Position numbers and translations under genes: made by a program
NCBI GenBank assembly: GCA_020723325.1
Contig: DYJD01000004.1
Coordinates: 186,001-250,000, forward strand
From: Desulfosudis oleivorans
GTDB taxonomy: Bacteria > Desulfobacterota > Desulfobacteria > Desulfobacterales > SURF-7
Direction of reading: 5' to 3'
Length of the DNA stretch: 64,000 bases
Shown here: positions 51,594 through 60,813 of the stretch, piece by piece
Position numbering within the stretch: position 1 is the first letter of the stretch
Layout of the letters: each line of letters opens with the position of its first letter
The notes under the pieces: model-generated
Told to the model about the DNA's origin: nothing
What the model saw: the letters and a program-made list of their open reading frames with translations, nothing else
The model's database searches: none

Positions 51594-52859
51594 TCACACC
51601 CCCCGAAAAACAACGCAGCAGTTGGTGCCGCCGAAGCCGAAGGCATTGGAAAGAAAAAATTCATGGGACTGCTTGCGCACCTGGTTGGGCACCACGTCGA
51701 TATCTGCCAGCCCCGGGTCCGGAATATGATTCACCGTGGGCAGAATGATCCCCTGCCGCATGGCCTCAATACTCAGGGCCGCCTCAATGGCCGCCGAAGC
51801 CCCCAGGGTATGGCCGATCTGGCTCTTATTGGAGGAAACCGGTATCTTTTGAAGATGCCCGTTGAAAACAGCGCGCAGGCATTCCACTTCCGTGCTGTCC
51901 CCCTTCATGGTAGAGGTGCCGTGGGCGTTGACATATTGAATATCTTCCGGCCCGAGCCCGGCATCGACAATGGCTTCGCGAATGGCCCGGATAATGGTTT
52001 CCGCATTGGGCCGGGTGAAATGATGGGCATCCGAAGTCCAGCCGATACCCATGACTTCGGCCTTGGGGGACAAACCAAAAGGCCGTAAGACCTCGTCGGC
52101 GGCCAGCACCACCACCCCACCGCCTTCGGAAAGCACAATACCCTTGCGGTCGATACTGAAGGGTCGCGAGGCCTGGGTGGGATCGGCAAAGGCCCGGTCA
52201 TCGGGATTGATTTTGATGGTGGCGGACATATTGGCAAAACCCTGGATGATTTCCGGGATCAAACAAGTGTCCACCCCCCCGGCCAGCACAAAATCACAAT
52301 CCCCGTCCCGGATCATGCGGGCGCCTATGCCGATGGCGTGATTGCCCGAGGCACAAGCCCCCTGGGGGGAAAAAATGGGTCCGGTGAATCCCAGCATCAT
52401 CCCGGCCTTGCCGGCCGGCAGGTTGGCGCACAAATTGGGCAGCAGATAAGGGCTGACCTTGTACGGCCCCTTGGTGGCATAATTGGTCATGGCAATGCGA
52501 AAGGCATCGGTGCCGTTGAGGGCCGAGCCGATCAGACAGGCCATGCGGGGCGCGGTCTCATTATTCACCACCAGTCCGGCATTGGCCAAGGCCTCCCGGC
52601 ACACCGCCATGGTGAGCAGGACAAAGTCCGCATCCCAATTGTAAGCCTCTTTGCGATCAATGAAATCCATGGAAAGGGGGTCCCAGTCCGGTATCTCCCC
52701 CACCACGTTGCTGCGGGTCTTGACTTCGCAGCGGGTGACTTTACGGAAGCCGGCTTCTCCGCGCACGGCCCGCTCCCAGGTTTTGGCAAAGGTGCGCCCC
52801 AAGGGCGTGGCCGCCCCATAACCCACTACATAAACGCGTCTGTTTTTCGGCGCTTTCAT
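51594..52859 (-). CDS. Beta-ketoacyl-ACP synthase (FabF-like), KS-3
   Basis: 421 residues. Condensing enzyme with full Cys-His-His triad: nucleophile in GACASGNHAIG, His in VNAHGTSTMKGDSTE and in KSQIGHTLGASAAIEA, C-terminal NAFGFGGTNCC. It would extend ACP-bound chains by two carbons. It is 13 bp after the second FabF-like gene, the two forming an adjacent pair that may act as heterodimer or on different chain lengths. Confidence 0.92.
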   Translation of the reverse strand: MKAPKNRRVYVVGYGAATPLGRTFAKTWERAVRGEAGFRKVTRCEVKTRSNVVGEIPDWDPLSMDFIDRKEAYNWDADFVLLTMAVCREALANAGLVVNNETAPRMACLIGSALNGTDAFRIAMTNYATKGPYKVSPYLLPNLCANLPAGKAGMMLGFTGPIFSPQGACASGNHAIGIGARMIRDGDCDFVLAGGVDTCLIPEIIQGFANMSATIKINPDDRAFADPTQASRPFSIDRKGIVLSEGGGVVVLAADEVLRPFGLSPKAEVMGIGWTSDAHHFTRPNAETIIRAIREAIVDAGLGPEDIQYVNAHGTSTMKGDSTEVECLRAVFNGHLQKIPVSSNKSQIGHTLGASAAIEAALSIEAMRQGIILPTVNHIPDPGLADIDVVPNQVRKQSHEFFLSNAFGFGGTNCCVVFRGV

Positions 52860-52872
52860 GACTTCCTTGTTC

Positions 52873-54123
52873 CTATTCCGTCCTGCGGAAAATCATGCAG
52901 GCATTGCATCCGCCGAAGCCGAAGGCGTTCTTCAGCACGTGCTCCTGCTGCAGCCTGCGGCTTCCTTGGGCCACACAATCCAGCTCCATTTCCGGATCGG
53001 GCAAATAATTAATGGTGGGCGGCAGGGTTTCCGTCTGCATGCCCCGGAGCGCCCAAATGGATTCAATGGCGCTTGAGGCCCCCATGGCATGCCCCATCAG
53101 GGACTTGTTGGCCGTCACCGGCGGAATCTTGGTTCCGAATACGGCCCTCAAGGCCGCATACTCCACCTGATCGCCGATGCGGGTTGCGGCAGCATGGGCA
53201 TTCACCGCCTGGATATCCCCAGGCCCAAGGCCGGCATGGGCCAGGCTTTTCTCCATACAGCTTTTAACGGTTTCAAAATACGGCGCGACAAAATGATGGG
53301 CATCCGAGGTCATGCCCCAGCCGGCGATTTCCGCATTGTATTGCAACCCATGGGCCGATGCAAATGCTTTTGTGGCTAAAATGATGGCACCGGCTCCTTC
53401 GGCAATGACAAAGCCCCGCCGGTGCAAGGAAAACGGCCGGCTGGCCGATTCCGGCGGTTCTGCCGGCCCACCCTCCTTGGGAACATAGGCCCCGTTCATG
53501 GTGGCGAAACCGGCCACAATTGGCTCCACCAAGGCAAAATCCACGGCCCCGCAAATGGCCACCTCCGCCTGGCCCTGGGCTAGCAGCATGGCGCCGATGA
53601 TCATGGAAGTCACGCCGGTGGCGCAGGCCGTGATGGTGGCGGTGATGGGCCCCCTGGCGCCGGTCAGCATGGAAATCTTGCCCCCCACCATGTTGATGCA
53701 GGCATTGGGATTGGAATACGGATGGGGCCATTTCCCGGCGGCAATCATCAAGCGGTCGGCCGCAAGAACGGCATCGATTCCGCCGATGGCGGAACTGTAA
53801 GTCACCGCCACCCGCGGTGCCAGATCCGGCGTGATGGTGATTCCGCTTTTTTCCAGGGCCCGTTGTACGGTCAACAAGGCGTATTTGAAAATCGGCGAAC
53901 GCCAGCAGGCCTGTTCCCGGGGTTTGAGAAAGGGATAATCCAGATGATCAATGGAAGGTGCCTGGCCGGCGATGCGCACTGGGAATTCCGGGGAAAGCGG
54001 GAAGCGCGTCAACGGCCCGATGCCGCTTTGCCCTTGAACAGCCCGGGTCCACTGCTCCGCAAGCTCAATCCCCAAAGGGGATACGGCATCATACCCGACA
54101 ATGACCGCGGTGGTTGCGTCCAT
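52873..54123 (-). CDS. Beta-ketoacyl-ACP synthase (FabF-like) with altered HGT motif, KS-2
   Basis: 416 residues. The nucleophilic Cys is in TACATGVTSMI, but the first catalytic His region reads VNAHAAATRIGDQVE instead of the usual VNAHGTST. The second His and the Lys are kept (NKSLMGHAMGAS), as is NAFGFGGCNAC. The triad is intact though the neighbour residues have changed, pointing to a specialised substrate or partner. It lies directly after the tandem radical SAM genes. Confidence 0.92.
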   Translation of the reverse strand: MDATTAVIVGYDAVSPLGIELAEQWTRAVQGQSGIGPLTRFPLSPEFPVRIAGQAPSIDHLDYPFLKPREQACWRSPIFKYALLTVQRALEKSGITITPDLAPRVAVTYSSAIGGIDAVLAADRLMIAAGKWPHPYSNPNACINMVGGKISMLTGARGPITATITACATGVTSMIIGAMLLAQGQAEVAICGAVDFALVEPIVAGFATMNGAYVPKEGGPAEPPESASRPFSLHRRGFVIAEGAGAIILATKAFASAHGLQYNAEIAGWGMTSDAHHFVAPYFETVKSCMEKSLAHAGLGPGDIQAVNAHAAATRIGDQVEYAALRAVFGTKIPPVTANKSLMGHAMGASSAIESIWALRGMQTETLPPTINYLPDPEMELDCVAQGSRRLQQEHVLKNAFGFGGCNACMIFRRTE

Positions 54124-54128
54124 GCCCT

Positions 54129-55127
54129 TTACCAGGGAATGAATTGATAGAGTTTGGCGAACATTTCATACACTTGGATCCAGTTCTGCAAATCCTGGGT
54201 GGAACGCATGTGGGCACGCTTGTTGACCATGACCCAGCTCATGTGGGCGGCCCCGTCCTTGCAGGTGGAACAATCCCGGGTTTCCGAGGTGCAGCAGCGG
54301 TGCATGGTTTTGAGATCCGAGGCCCAACGGATGAAATTGGTCAGGCGCTTGGGCTGCGGCTGGCGATTGTCCAAAGCATCGGTCACCGACGGGCATTCCA
54401 GCCAGCCGAAACTGCGTTCCATCATTTTTCCGCTGGTGATGATCTCATGATAATATTTGGAGGAAATGACCGTGTCCGCATAGGTGTCCAGCATGGCGTC
54501 CATTTCCTTACGAATATCGGCAAGTTCCTGGACGGACCAGGAGAAGCCGTTCACCCCCTCGTCATTGGACAGAAGCTGCATATGCACCTTCAGGCCCACG
54601 TCCCGGATTTTGCGTATGACCGCCTCGGTTTTTCCGATCTGCTTGGGGGTGATGGTGTACAAATAATAGGTATAGGGATCGCCCGCATAGTTCTTGCGGG
54701 AAATGGAAAAGGTGTCTTTGCCCCGCAGGATTTTTTCGTCTTCTTCATCACCCCAAACGGAAATCCCCACCATCATGTCCGGAAAACGCTCCCTGGGCAC
54801 CTTGATCAGGCCGTTGGTGGCGCAAAAAGTCGGCAAGCGGCGGTAAAAGGCTTCCACGCGATCCAGGCACAAGGTGGGCTCACCGCCGATGAGAATGGCC
54901 AGGTTGACCCCCCGGGCTTTTTCCTTGTCAATGAAGGCTTCCCATTGGCTGATGTCGTTTTCCTCCGGCGCCGCCTGGTGTTCGCCGGATGAAAAAAAGA
55001 AACAGCCCTTGCAGCGCAAATTGCAGCGATTGGTGACATCGTAAATCGAACTGCGGATATTCAGCTTTGAAATCCGGGAATAGCGCGCATGCCATTCCTT
55101 ATCCAACAATGAACTAACGGTTTTCAT
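54129..55127 (-). CDS. Radical SAM enzyme, second of a tandem pair
   Basis: 332 residues from ATG 55127 (GGAG 7 bases upstream). Cluster motif CNLRCKGC near residue 40 in SIYDVTNRCNLRCKGCFFF, SAM-binding ILIGGEPTL, and C-terminal extra cysteines CCTSETRDCSTC for a likely auxiliary Fe-S site, plus WLECPSV. It ends MFAKLYQFIPW. It is a paralogue of the next gene upstream (55147-56235), whose stop codon lies 20 bases before this start. Substrate unknown; the cluster context suggests modification of an ACP-bound or lipid chain. Confidence 0.9.
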   Translation of the reverse strand: MKTVSSLLDKEWHARYSRISKLNIRSSIYDVTNRCNLRCKGCFFFSSGEHQAAPEENDISQWEAFIDKEKARGVNLAILIGGEPTLCLDRVEAFYRRLPTFCATNGLIKVPRERFPDMMVGISVWGDEEDEKILRGKDTFSISRKNYAGDPYTYYLYTITPKQIGKTEAVIRKIRDVGLKVHMQLLSNDEGVNGFSWSVQELADIRKEMDAMLDTYADTVISSKYYHEIITSGKMMERSFGWLECPSVTDALDNRQPQPKRLTNFIRWASDLKTMHRCCTSETRDCSTCKDGAAHMSWVMVNKRAHMRSTQDLQNWIQVYEMFAKLYQFIPW

Positions 55128-55146
55128 CAACCGGCTCCTTGATCGG

Positions 55147-56235
55147 TTATTTTTCCGGCACGACAATCAACTGATTGCACAGGTTGGGCTCTTTTGCATA
55201 GCCCGTTACCCAGACGCTCAGATATGTGTCGGCATAATCCAGCCAGGCCTTGAAGGTTGTGGGGTCAACGGCATGGCGATAGAGCTTGGCCGTCACCACC
55301 GCGCTGCCCGAGGCATAATGCCGGCAATCGGCGCAATCCGTGTCCGGTACACAGCAGGCCGCATTTTTGTCCCAGGTCAGATCCGTGCGATACTGGCGGA
55401 AAGAGCGGCCCAGCCCCAAATCCGCCGCGGGATTCATGCGCGGATACAGGCAGCCGTACAAGCCGTGCAGACTCAAGGGATGGGTATGGGCCACGGCGTT
55501 ATAATAGGAGAACAAAACCTGCTGCGGAAACCGGTTCAGCAGGGTGATCATCATGTTGCGGGTGCTTTCCAGGGAAAGCCGGTTATGGCGCAACCCCCCT
55601 GTATAACCCACCGGTGCTGAAAAAACATTGAAGGTAACCTTGCAGTCGTGGGCGGCCAAGGTTTGGACCACCTCCGCGGCTTGTTGAATATTGTCCCGGG
55701 TAAAAGTGTACACAAATACGGCCCGTTCGTCCCTGCGGTAGTTCTCGATCTGCCGTAGCAGCATGTCCTTGGCCTTGCGGGTTTTCAGGCTGGTTTCGTC
55801 ATTGCCCCATACGGAAATATGAATTTTATAATTCACCGTGCGGGGAATCAACTTAAGCCCGTTGGTGGCAATGGCCCCGAGGGGTATTTCTTCATAACAG
55901 ACCTCACACAGTTCCGGAACCAGCGAAGGTTCGGCACCGGCCAGGACCACAAAGGTGATGCCGCGCTTTTTTTCCGCAGCCATCAAGGCGCGCCAAGCCT
56001 CCACATCCCGGTTTTCCTCGGCAAACTGTTTTTCACCTTCATAATAATAGCAACCGTCACAGCGAATGTTGCAGCGGTTGGTCATATCATAGGTTGATTC
56101 CCGCAGAAAAAAATATTTGCGGACTTTTTCCCAGCGCTCCCGGACAATGGGATCGGAAATGATCTCGGAAAATTTCCATTCCTTTTTACATGCTTCCGGG
56201 CTTGTTTGGATCGGTTCGATAATCGCGGCTCGCAC
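55147..56235 (-). CDS. Radical SAM enzyme, first of a tandem pair
   Basis: 362 residues from a GTG start with GGAGAGG upstream. Radical SAM motif CNIRCDGC in STYDMTNRCNIRCDGCYYYEG, SAM contacts VLAGAEPSL, and C-terminal CCVPDTDCADC with a further Cys in YGCLYP, likely ligands of an auxiliary cluster. Closest visible relative is the neighbouring 54129-55127 protein, sharing TNGL and the CC-x5-C-x2-C tail. Sits directly after an ACP gene in the operon, so it may act on an acyl-ACP. Confidence 0.9.
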   Translation of the reverse strand: MRAAIIEPIQTSPEACKKEWKFSEIISDPIVRERWEKVRKYFFLRESTYDMTNRCNIRCDGCYYYEGEKQFAEENRDVEAWRALMAAEKKRGITFVVLAGAEPSLVPELCEVCYEEIPLGAIATNGLKLIPRTVNYKIHISVWGNDETSLKTRKAKDMLLRQIENYRRDERAVFVYTFTRDNIQQAAEVVQTLAAHDCKVTFNVFSAPVGYTGGLRHNRLSLESTRNMMITLLNRFPQQVLFSYYNAVAHTHPLSLHGLYGCLYPRMNPAADLGLGRSFRQYRTDLTWDKNAACCVPDTDCADCRHYASGSAVVTAKLYRHAVDPTTFKAWLDYADTYLSVWVTGYAKEPNLCNQLIVVPEK

Positions 56236-56258
56236 CTTTTCCTCTCCGTTTGTATTGA

Positions 56259-56525
56259 TCAGGCTGACAGTTTATTCTTGATATAGGCTGAAATCAAGCG
56301 GATGGTGGTAAGCTTGGGGTAATCATCCTCGTCGATCCGGATGCCGTATTCATCCCGTAAAACCAGGGCCACGGTGGCCAGATCCATGCTGTCGATGCCC
56401 ACTTCATCCACCAGATCCATGTCCGGATTGAAGGTTTGCGGGGTGACATCTTCCAGTTTGAGCTCGTCAATCATGATCTCCGCAACCCGCAAGATGATTT
56501 TTTCAATATCGATTGCCTTGGACAT
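56259..56525 (-). CDS. Acyl carrier protein, ACP-1
   Basis: 88 residues. Phosphopantetheine attachment Ser in DEVGIDSMDLATVAL (about residue 45); acidic helices typical of ACP. It lies between the FabZ-like dehydratase and the radical SAM pair. One of two ACPs in this cluster. Confidence 0.92.
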   Translation of the reverse strand: MSKAIDIEKIILRVAEIMIDELKLEDVTPQTFNPDMDLVDEVGIDSMDLATVALVLRDEYGIRIDEDDYPKLTTIRLISAYIKNKLSA

Positions 56526-56629
56526 CCCTCTTCTTCTCCTTTACAAATAATCATTCAATGAACTGATAAGCAGGGGAATCTACCACAAAGGACCCATTGA
56601 GTACAGAGGTAAGTTAAAAAGCTGTTTTT

Positions 56630-57013
56630 TCAATTCTTGGTTACAACCTTCACCTTCATAAACCCGTTGCAAATCATCTCCCCGGCCGCCATCAAACGAA
56701 AGGCATAAGCCCCTTCATTTCCTGTTGCCGGTGCAATGTGGATTTGTATGGGCTCATCGGGTCTGATAATGCGCCGGAAGCGGATGCGGCTGATTTCCGT
56801 CACCGCCAGGGTTTGTTCACATGCCTGCTGAAGGACATCCAGCACCATCCCCAACTGGGCCACCCCTGGAACAATGGGATCACCCGGAAAATGACCGGAA
56901 AACCAGGCCGACTTCGGCCCGATGACCACCTCTGCTGAAATTTCTCCTGTTTCCGAACGTCTGATATTTTGCAATCCATGCCACATGTCTGAAAGCTTCT
57001 TCTCGAATTTCAT
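56630..57013 (-). CDS. FabZ-like 3-hydroxyacyl-ACP dehydratase
   Basis: 127 residues. Hotdog fold with the FabA/FabZ hallmark FSGHFPGDPIVPGVAQL, containing the catalytic His; the acidic partner may be Glu or Asp in the long helix (LDVLQQACEQ) and is less clear. It is the second of three dehydratase-type proteins of the cluster. It starts 19 bases after the end of the B12-type radical SAM gene. Confidence 0.85.
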   Translation of the reverse strand: MKFEKKLSDMWHGLQNIRRSETGEISAEVVIGPKSAWFSGHFPGDPIVPGVAQLGMVLDVLQQACEQTLAVTEISRIRFRRIIRPDEPIQIHIAPATGNEGAYAFRLMAAGEMICNGFMKVKVVTKN

Positions 57014-57032
57014 TCAAATTGTCAACCCGCGC

Positions 57033-58382
57033 TTAGCGAATCAAGTATTCCCAGAGGGGTCCGCTGAAACCACGGGAATACATTTTGCTGAGGATTCCGG
57101 CCGTACCCTCCCCGCCGGCACCCACGATCCAATTGGGGCGATTTTCGGCCGCTTGCCTGACCCGGCGCAGAATCTCCCCGCTGGGGAGGGTGTTGCCGCG
57201 ATAGAATACCGGGGCAAAAATATTGCTTGCGCTTGTAAGCCGGCCCTCTCTTATTGCCAGGTCATACAAATCCGTGTTGGGATAAATCCGCATTCCGCAA
57301 AAGAAAAATAAAACCGTTCTTTCCAGCTTGTGAACTTGCGTGAGGGTTTCTTCAAGACTAGCCTCTTCCTCTCCTGGCCCCCCCAGCAAAAAATAATGGG
57401 CCACATTCAGTCCGGCTCCCACCGCCGCCCCATGGGCCTGAAAAACCTGCTTGTTCCGGAAGGGTTTTTGATAGGCCGCCAATACCCTGTCGGCAAGGGA
57501 TTCCGTGCCGAATTCCACATGGGTCAGTCCGGCCGCGGCCATCTCATTAAAATAACCATCCGGCAATTGAATGGGCGCGAAAAAAGCCCCCCAGGGAATT
57601 GTTAAACCGGCCTTTTGAAAGGCCTTGGCCACGGCCAGGCTGTGATCAATATCGGCATTGAAGGCCGAATCGGTGACAAAAATATATTTGGCGCCGGCAG
57701 CCTCAAGGGAAACGGCTGTCTGGGCCACCTCCGCGGGCGGGATCAGGCGCAAAGTCCGCCCCTCCACATGGGGATAGGTGCAATAAATGCATTTGAAATG
57801 GCACCCGCGTTTGGTCTGAAGATTGAGCATGCCGCCATGCTTCAAATAAAAAGCAAGCTGGGCATTTCCCCCCTGCCCGCCTCTGTCAAATGCCTGCTGC
57901 AAAGGGCCGGGGAAATCAGGGACTTTTCCCCTGACCATGACCCCCGGGATGCCGGCCGGATACTGGCGGTTTTCCATGGCATCCAGCAGCTCGGCCAGCC
58001 GCTCGCCTTCGCCGATAATGCCGTAATCAGCCCCCAGCCCGTCCATATACTCCCTTGGAAAGATGGTGAATCCGCTGCCGCCCAGGATGACCGGGGCCGG
58101 GGAATTGTTGCGAACAGCCCGGATCAGGCCCTGGTATTCCGCCATAAAGGTCTTGGGGGCAGTGCAATCGGTATTGTCCACGTTTCGTAAAGATACGCCG
58201 ATCACTTCCGGCGGGTCCTGCTGTATGATCCTTGCCAAGCCCTGCCCGTCCCGGACCACATTCATATCGGCAATACGCACCGCATGCCGGGGTGCCAGTG
58301 CCGCCGCCACATAATCCAGCCCGATGGGATAGACCGGATACGGCTCGGTGAGCATATTAGCGGAAATCAGCAAAACCTTCAT
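57033..58382 (-). CDS. B12-binding radical SAM enzyme
   Basis: 449 residues from ATG 58382, which overlaps the ketosynthase stop (ATGA); the track start lies inside that gene. The N-terminal cobalamin-binding-like domain (VLLISANMLTEPYPVYPIGLDYVAAAL, VILGGSGFTIFPREYMDGLGADYGIIGEGE) is followed by the radical SAM core with TKRGCHFKCIYCTYP (CxxxCxxC), SLEAAGAKYIFVTDSAFNAD and HVEFGTESL. Such proteins methylate unreactive carbon or do other C-C/C-S chemistry. In this cluster it probably modifies the assembled chain. Cobalamin need is inference. Confidence 0.92.
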   Translation of the reverse strand: MKVLLISANMLTEPYPVYPIGLDYVAAALAPRHAVRIADMNVVRDGQGLARIIQQDPPEVIGVSLRNVDNTDCTAPKTFMAEYQGLIRAVRNNSPAPVILGGSGFTIFPREYMDGLGADYGIIGEGERLAELLDAMENRQYPAGIPGVMVRGKVPDFPGPLQQAFDRGGQGGNAQLAFYLKHGGMLNLQTKRGCHFKCIYCTYPHVEGRTLRLIPPAEVAQTAVSLEAAGAKYIFVTDSAFNADIDHSLAVAKAFQKAGLTIPWGAFFAPIQLPDGYFNEMAAAGLTHVEFGTESLADRVLAAYQKPFRNKQVFQAHGAAVGAGLNVAHYFLLGGPGEEEASLEETLTQVHKLERTVLFFFCGMRIYPNTDLYDLAIREGRLTSASNIFAPVFYRGNTLPSGEILRRVRQAAENRPNWIVGAGGEGTAGILSKMYSRGFSGPLWEYLIR

Positions 58383-60550
58383 GACCCAAAAAGCTCCACC
58401 ACCGTGACAAAGGGTCCCAAACCCAACAGAAGAATCCCCTTGCTGTCGAGCGTAAGATCCGCTCCGCCCCATAGAACACCGGGTACCGTGCCCTGCTCCA
58501 GCCATTTTACCGCCAGGACGGCAGCCACGGCCGAAGCCGAGGCGAATTCACCGATCCATTTGCGATAATCCACCACCGGACCCTTAAAACCGGACAAAGC
58601 CGACAGTTCAGCCAACTGGCTTTCCCCTTGAGCGCGGCCGCCGGCTGGAATCCCTGCCAGAATCAACCCGTAGCGCTCACTCAACTTTTCTCCGCAGCCC
58701 AAAGCAGCCAGCGCTTCGGCCATGACTTCAGCCGACTGCCCGGCATTGGCATAGAAGCGCAGCCCAAGGCGAGGCCAACCGGCCGTTGCCGCGGACCTGG
58801 TCAAAACCAGGGCGCCGCCGCCGTCCGACAGTTCTTTTGCAGCCCTGACCGAAGGATCAAACAAGCCGGAAAGCGCCCCAAGGGCCTCGTCCGCACCGGC
58901 CACCAGGATGGGATCATCCAGCCCGGCAGCGCACAGCTCAGCAGCCAACAGGGCCTGCTCAAAGGAATAATCTCCACCGGTGGTGGTGAGATTGGGGCCC
59001 TGGGCCTTGAACCACATGGCGATTTGCCCGGCCGGGGCATTATGAACCGAGCCCGTAAAATCCGTGGGACTCGGGAATTGCTCATTGGTGGCATACAAGC
59101 GGGTTAAAAAAGCATGGGTATCGGATAGCGCGCCCCAACCTGTACCGAAAAATACTGCCTGGGGCGGTTTAGACCCTTCCGCGTCCTGATGGGCGGCCTG
59201 GGCCAGGGACAAGGTTAGACGCGGCAAGCGTTTCAAGCGCCGAATGTCGCGGGCCGGCAATTTCAGTTCCGGCCCTTCGGCAGATATCATGCCGGTACAT
59301 GTCACCCCTTGCCGGAGGGCGGCCGTGGTTTTCTCCGTATCCCCCCGGCCGGTGATGCAGGCGCTGCCCAGAATTGAAAAGGCCTCAGCTTGCTGCCCGC
59401 ACCCCTCCCGGCCGGCTTGACCGGGTTTTGCAAGCACCAGTGCCGCATTGTTGCCGCCGAAGCCAAAGGAATTGGAAAGCACCGTCCCAATCGGAACATG
59501 CAACGGCGTTTGCACCGGCCGGATAGCCAATTCCGGATCCACTTCTACGCAACCGGTGTTGGCCGGCACCAGTCCATCTTGAAGCGTCATGGCCGCCACC
59601 ACCGCCTCAATCGCGCCGCTGGCTGCCAGGGAATGGCCGCAGGCGCCTTTAATGGAAGAAAGCAACGGCAAGTGATCGCCAAAAAGGGCGCGCACGGCCT
59701 TGGCTTCGGCCCGGTCATTGTCCGGTGTGCCGGTGCCGTGGAGATTGACGTAGTCCACTTGCCTGGGATCGATTTCCGCGTCCGCCAAAGCGGCCCGCAT
59801 GGCGGCAAGGGCGCCAAGGCCCTCGGGATGGGGGGCCGTGGGATGATAGGCATCGCAGGAAAGGCCGCCCCCCCGGATTTCAGCCAAGGCTTTTTCCGGT
59901 TCATCCCCGGCCAGCAGCAGCATAGCCGCACCTTCAGCCACTGTCATCCCCCGCCGGTTTCGGGCAAAAGGGGCAGCGCCTTGGGGGTCGATCAACTGCA
60001 AGGATAAGAAACCGTAATAAGTAAGCCGGCAAAGGGAATCCACCCCGCCCACCAATACCCGCCCGGCCTTGCCGCTGCGGATCATTTCCAGGCCGATCTT
60101 AACAGCCACGCTTCCGGAGGAACAGGCGGTTGAAATGGTCAGGGCCGGCCCCCGGCAATGGTATAGGGCCGCCAGATCCTCGGCCACGGTGCCGGCCCCA
60201 TGCCATTTATAGTCTTCCGGATTGCCATGGCCGGCTTTCAGGTGCTTTTCCGTTAAAAACATGCCGCCAGTGGTCACTCCCATAATCACCGCATCCACAG
60301 CCTGCTCACAGCCGGCCATGGCCTGGGCCGCGGCCAGCCTGGCCAGGACATGGGTGCGGGGCAGGTCCCCGGCCTCCGGCAGGGCCGCCACTTGCCCCAC
60401 GGGCATGGATTTGTCCGCGGCGACCTCAAACACGGTCAGGCGGCCGAGCCGCCGCTGCCCGTTGAGCAAAGCCGCCCGGGTTTCCGTGAGGCCCATACCC
60501 AAGGGACTGACGATTCCCATGGCATGTATGTAGACCGGTGTTCGCTTCAA
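58379..60550 (-). CDS. Fused ketosynthase-chain-length factor (KS-CLF)
   Basis: 723 residues; TTG start overlapping the ACP-2 stop (TTGA). Residues 1 to about 380 form a complete KS: nucleophile in STACSSGSVAVKIG, His in VNLHGTGTPDNDRAE and KGACGHSLAASGAIEA, and NSFGFGGNNAAL. After an Ala/Gly linker a second KS-like fold follows (385-723), lacking the Cys: TGSVHNAPAGQIAMWF, then TTTGGDYSFEQALLAAEL, the pattern of the Ketoacyl-synt_2 chain-length-factor family. In aryl-polyene and dialkylresorcinol-type pathways KS and CLF are separate; here they are one chain, ensuring 1:1 pairing. Confidence 0.9.
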   Translation of the reverse strand: MKRTPVYIHAMGIVSPLGMGLTETRAALLNGQRRLGRLTVFEVAADKSMPVGQVAALPEAGDLPRTHVLARLAAAQAMAGCEQAVDAVIMGVTTGGMFLTEKHLKAGHGNPEDYKWHGAGTVAEDLAALYHCRGPALTISTACSSGSVAVKIGLEMIRSGKAGRVLVGGVDSLCRLTYYGFLSLQLIDPQGAAPFARNRRGMTVAEGAAMLLLAGDEPEKALAEIRGGGLSCDAYHPTAPHPEGLGALAAMRAALADAEIDPRQVDYVNLHGTGTPDNDRAEAKAVRALFGDHLPLLSSIKGACGHSLAASGAIEAVVAAMTLQDGLVPANTGCVEVDPELAIRPVQTPLHVPIGTVLSNSFGFGGNNAALVLAKPGQAGREGCGQQAEAFSILGSACITGRGDTEKTTAALRQGVTCTGMISAEGPELKLPARDIRRLKRLPRLTLSLAQAAHQDAEGSKPPQAVFFGTGWGALSDTHAFLTRLYATNEQFPSPTDFTGSVHNAPAGQIAMWFKAQGPNLTTTGGDYSFEQALLAAELCAAGLDDPILVAGADEALGALSGLFDPSVRAAKELSDGGGALVLTRSAATAGWPRLGLRFYANAGQSAEVMAEALAALGCGEKLSERYGLILAGIPAGGRAQGESQLAELSALSGFKGPVVDYRKWIGEFASASAVAAVLAVKWLEQGTVPGVLWGGADLTLDSKGILLLGLGPFVTVVELFGS

Positions 60551-60813
60551 TTGCGCAATCGGGGTGAATTTTCGGCAATATATGCCGCCAGGGTTTTTAA
60601 TGTAGCGAAGACCTTTTGGCCCAATTCCTTGTTGTCGATGATGACGCCGTATTCTTTTTCAATCATCATCACCATTTCCAGCACATCAATGGAATCAATG
60701 CCCAGAGGCCCGCCCACCAATTGCTCATCTTCCTTAAAATCCGCCGGCGTGATATCCGGCAGATTCAACGCTTCAATAATCTTGCTCTTCAATTCCTGTA
60801 ATAACACTTCCAT
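60547..60813 (-). CDS. Acyl carrier protein, ACP-2
   Basis: 88 residues from ATG 60813 (an upstream TTG is less likely). Phosphopantetheine Ser in GPLGIDSIDVLEMVMMIEKEYG. First gene of the minus-strand arm of the cluster and coupled to KS-CLF, so probably its dedicated carrier. Confidence 0.92.
   Translation of the reverse strand: MEVLLQELKSKIIEALNLPDITPADFKEDEQLVGGPLGIDSIDVLEMVMMIEKEYGVIIDNKELGQKVFATLKTLAAYIAENSPRLRN

Noticed and set aside
54114-54992. 292-residue plus-strand ORF
   Set aside because: Antisense to a radical SAM gene with clear CxxxCxxC motif.
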